A stretch of 64,000 nucleotides of DNA from Sympetrum striolatum (taxonomy: Eukaryota > Arthropoda > Insecta > Odonata > Libellulidae), in NCBI GenBank assembly GCA_947579665.1, contig OX388350.1, forward strand, positions 86,013,152 to 86,077,151, written 5' to 3'. Shown here one piece after another: positions 60,826-64,000 of this stretch (positions are counted from its first letter, which is position 1; the number at the start of each line of letters is the position of its first letter). A program made the translations under genes and the position numbers. The notes under the pieces were generated by a model. It worked only from the letters and a program-made list of their open reading frames with translations, was not told the DNA's origin and searched no databases.

Positions 60826-61880
60826 ATAATCTGTCCCCACTCTTACGTTACCTAAAAACAGATCTGAGAATATTTGAAGTCATTAGACATCGATGTTATA
60901 TAACCTCCTCATGTCCTTAAGTCCGAGAAGTCCAAAACGGACCTGCGATAGTCAACAGTCGCCATTTTTATTTGTATATTATAGGTAATCATTTTATCGG
61001 AGATTGTGTAGAAATATTTTATGTAGAATCTGTGGGCATTTTAAGTGCCTTCTAACAATAAGAAACACACTTATGAATGAATGAAATTATTTGGAATACA
61101 TAAAATATGAGAGTATGTAAATTCTTCGTAATTACTGTCCGGTAGCGATACTTACTCGATTATAAAGTAAACAATTTTGAGTTAATTTAAACTAAAATAC
61201 GCTCTTAAGTTGGTTTGTAAGTGTATTTTACCTATGCATTGCTCTTCTTCAATCAAACCCAATCGTACTCGAGAATAGACCCTTCCATTCGAAACAAAAG
61301 TCAAATTCACTTTAACATGAGTCATTAATCTTCTTCTATAGTATGGTTATTGGATATCGATAAATCACATATTTGCTGACAATGAGAGAAAATATTTCGA
61401 ATATACTTCAAGGATAAGAAATATTTTAATTTCTCAAACATTCGTGATGGCGTTGAAACACGCGTTGCGGTGAAATGGCGTCGGCGAAACGTCCGATTCT
61501 CCCAAAACGGCTGTACCAACAGAGAATGGATTCGTTTTGCAATCGTACGAACGCACTTCCGACTTGTGTTAATTCTGATAAAATAACTTTCTGCGCAAAG
61601 TGAAAGGGAAATCCATCACGCACACCCTTCTTAGGGTCCTCCCTTTCAGTGTTCCTCACAGAAAAAACCTTCCATTAACTTTATCTAGTGAGTGAAAAGC
61701 CTACGTCCTGCGTCCACTCAGAGGACTTAAGGTCAATGCAAAAAGAACATGCGAGAGCTTCTGAAAATATAATACCTATGTGAACAGGTCGATTCTAAGG
61801 GCTATCCAAAAAGTCTACCTTCAATTCTGTTTCACCGATACATTTTTTTATGTTGCACTTTATTTTGACCTCTCCTGTGG
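60826..61880. other. No gene seen
   Basis: AT-rich; overlapping minus-strand frames at 61325-61659 show no recognisable motif. Confidence 0.35.
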
Positions 61881-62047
61881 TATCCAAAGGCGGTTTTATA
61901 GCATGCTTCAAAATGTGTCATAATGCTTTTTTACAAATCGTTTACCGTTTACATAACCATTTCGGAGATTGCTTTCCTAGGTATGCACCATTTAATAAAA
62001 GCTTGAAATGCTTTCGATGTATCCTAAGGTGGTTTTATAGGATGCCT
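61881..62047. repeat. Spaced direct repeat of ~28 bp
   Basis: 'tatccaaaggcggttttatagcatgctt' (61881) returns as 'tatcctaaggtggttttataggatgcctt' (62020), 139 bp apart. It may be two decayed units of a tandem repeat or ends of an old insertion. Confidence 0.5.
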
Positions 62048-62529
62048 TGAATAGTGCCTTTAAATTAACCTGAATTTGCTGTTTAAAAATTATTTACGAA
62101 AATATTATTATAACCATATAGAAGAGCGATACGATAGGACCACTATTAGGATAGAAGCGGAATTACATGAAAGTTTTTATCTCCATTTTTGTAGATAGGT
62201 ACTGGACCTCAGAGATTGTGCTTCTCTTCCTGAGCTTCATGAATTTTCAGTGGGAGTGTCATTAAAAGCATACGTTCGTTAAAATGTATTCTTTATCTAG
62301 TTCATATTAAATTATGGAAACATCAAAGACATTGGTTTTAAAAATTAATCATTTTCTAGATCTAGCTTTGCTTTATAAAGTTGAAAATTTCCTTTTATCA
62401 ATTTGTTTTCCTTTTCCAAAAGTTTCATTACGTTTCATTTCATCGTATTAGAATATGCTTAGATTCAGTGAAACCGTTTCTACTAATGAAGAGTGCGATC
62501 GTCGTCTCATATCATATTTCTTATATAAA

Positions 62530-63115
62530 TTGGGATATTTTTTCATTTTTTTCTCGCTTACCCCTCGAAATTTTCTAATAAATAATTCCATTTCCTTCTC
62601 TTTCAGTTTGCTTCTTTCCTTCCACATGGGATTCCCAATTCTTCTCATTTTCCTTTGCATCTCCTATTTCTCATCTCTTTTCTCGTGGAATTTTCATCCA
62701 TTCTCACCCAACATCTTCTTTAAACCTTTTCTCCTAATACATTGCTCCCTTTCGCTTTCATCGGACACGTTCTTCTTTCACTTTTTGCATCCCTTTCACT
62801 GTCTCCTCGTCCTTTTTGTACTCACTTCAATTCACAAAAATATTCCTCTTTATTCCTTTCTCTTTCATCTTTATTGTCTTTCTCACTCATTTCCCTTCTA
62901 TTTTCCTCTTTCTTATAAACATGCTATTATATATTTTCGCTATTATATCTCCTTCCTCCTTTCACGTTCCAGATACCCAAATCCCTTTCCTTTGAACTTT
63001 AGGATAAAACGTTTTCTCTTCCTTTCACTTTCATCCTCTTCCCCCTTTCACTTAATATTCGTATCTCTAAACCTCCGAGATTTCCTTATCCATCTCTCAA
63101 TTTTGGGACACTGAA
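62530..63115. repeat. Long pyrimidine-rich tract
   Basis: Nearly 600 bp with strong C/T bias on the plus strand. The 219-codon plus-strand frame over it (62455-63114) is almost wholly Ser/Phe/Leu/His/Pro, as expected of a translated pyrimidine tract, so I do not call it a gene. No fixed period. Confidence 0.55.
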
Positions 63116-64000
63116 TTAAATGCTCTCTCATCTACTCCTCATGTTTTGGCAGGAGCGGAAGTCCCTTTAGACGCATGTGATTGCTGGCTGTCATCTCGAA
63201 TCCAATTCCGGGAGATGGAATTCCAATCCTCCGAAGTTTCTTGGAAAATATTTTCCAAACAATTCTTCGTCGCTTCGCCGATGGTGAAAGAAAAACATTC
63301 CGCGTTGAAGCTGAGATAATAATAAAGAAAAAATGAGGATATTTTAGGTGAGAATTCGAATTTCTTCCACTGTGTCTATGTTTCAGAGACTGATACTGAT
63401 CGACTAGAGCCTTGGCTTTGATTATCTTAGACGGTACCTTTGATGCATTTCACTTTCGATTTAGCACAATTAATCAAAGCTTGAAATATTGAGAGATGTG
63501 AGTTATCTTCAGGAATGCAGAGATTTCTGTTAAAGGATAGGTTTATTTTTGAAACTGGGAGCTCAAATCTGCACTTTGATGTAAGGAGGAAGTTTCAGAT
63601 CCGGATTACTTTAGATGGAAACTTTATTTGACAGCTGCAATCAGATACAAGAACGTTTTACCCATAATTTCCTTATATTCGTCTTGATAACAAGGTTGCG
63701 CGGCATTTGAATTTATGAGAGTAACCTTACGTATAGTACCTGTTTCTTACAAGTCACCAGAATGCGCCGATTCTTCCATGAAGTTAACATTATTATGTAC
63801 CAGTTTAATAAGTAATTAGAGCACCCATCAAAACGATACCTGAAGGCGTCCTAATTCCAGCATTGACTGACTTGGCATATTATTTGTAACTCCTTCATCT
63901 AACTGCTTTTTCTTTGCAAACTCCATTTCATACTACAATTCTATTCTTGACAAGACGAATGTGATTCATATTTTCTTCTTCTTCATGCTGTCTTCTCTTC
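63116..64000. other. No gene seen
   Basis: AT-rich sequence to the window edge with short frames only. Confidence 0.4.

Noticed and set aside
62455..63114. 219-codon plus-strand frame as a membrane protein
   Set aside because: Ser/Phe/Leu/His-rich composition is explained by a pyrimidine-rich tract; no segment order or motif resembles a protein family.

Overview
This window looks like AT-rich nuclear DNA from an arthropod, probably an insect. The evidence is a BEL/Pao retrotransposon, hAT, mariner-like and RAG1/Transib-like DNA transposons, tRNA-related SINE relics, short introns with GT-AG borders, and no long cellular reading frames. I see no rRNA, intact tRNA, CRISPR array or bacterial operon. 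The order cannot be fixed from the sequence.

Layout. 1-5.4 kb is repeat-dense: two ~290-bp modules, a 25-unit minisatellite built on the E2F-like core TTTCCCGC, and several copies of a dispersed family that opens with a small hairpin and ends in a TATATA tract. 6.94-10.32 kb is one DNA transposon with 745-bp inverted ends starting CACAGTG, a 5-bp target duplication, and a decayed minus-strand transposase with RAG1/Transib-type motifs. 10.3-22.6 kb has only SINE relics and pyrimidine-rich tracts. 22.67-25.01 kb is a TTAA-flanked element holding a smaller 17-bp-TIR element and a mariner-like hairpin. 25-42 kb is mostly non-coding, with a hAT MITE (exact 8-bp duplication), a 175-bp tandem repeat, a duplicated repeat pair and one possible micro-exon.

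Genes. The only long coding sequence is a BEL/Pao element on the minus strand (45,096-51,079). It has identical 208-bp LTRs and is broken between its two large reading frames by one 26-bp tandem duplication. Two candidate host genes emerge only when introns are allowed: a two-exon, 101-codon gene at 42.4-43.0 kb with a TATA box and an upstream reading frame that overlaps its start codon, and a three-exon gene on the minus strand at 53.1-54.35 kb. Neither resembles a family I know. Past 55 kb there is a LINE 3' fragment and long pyrimidine-rich DNA.

The window reads as intergenic or giant-intron DNA shaped by waves of transposons. The BEL copy is the youngest insertion. The RAG1-like transposon is the most informative relic.
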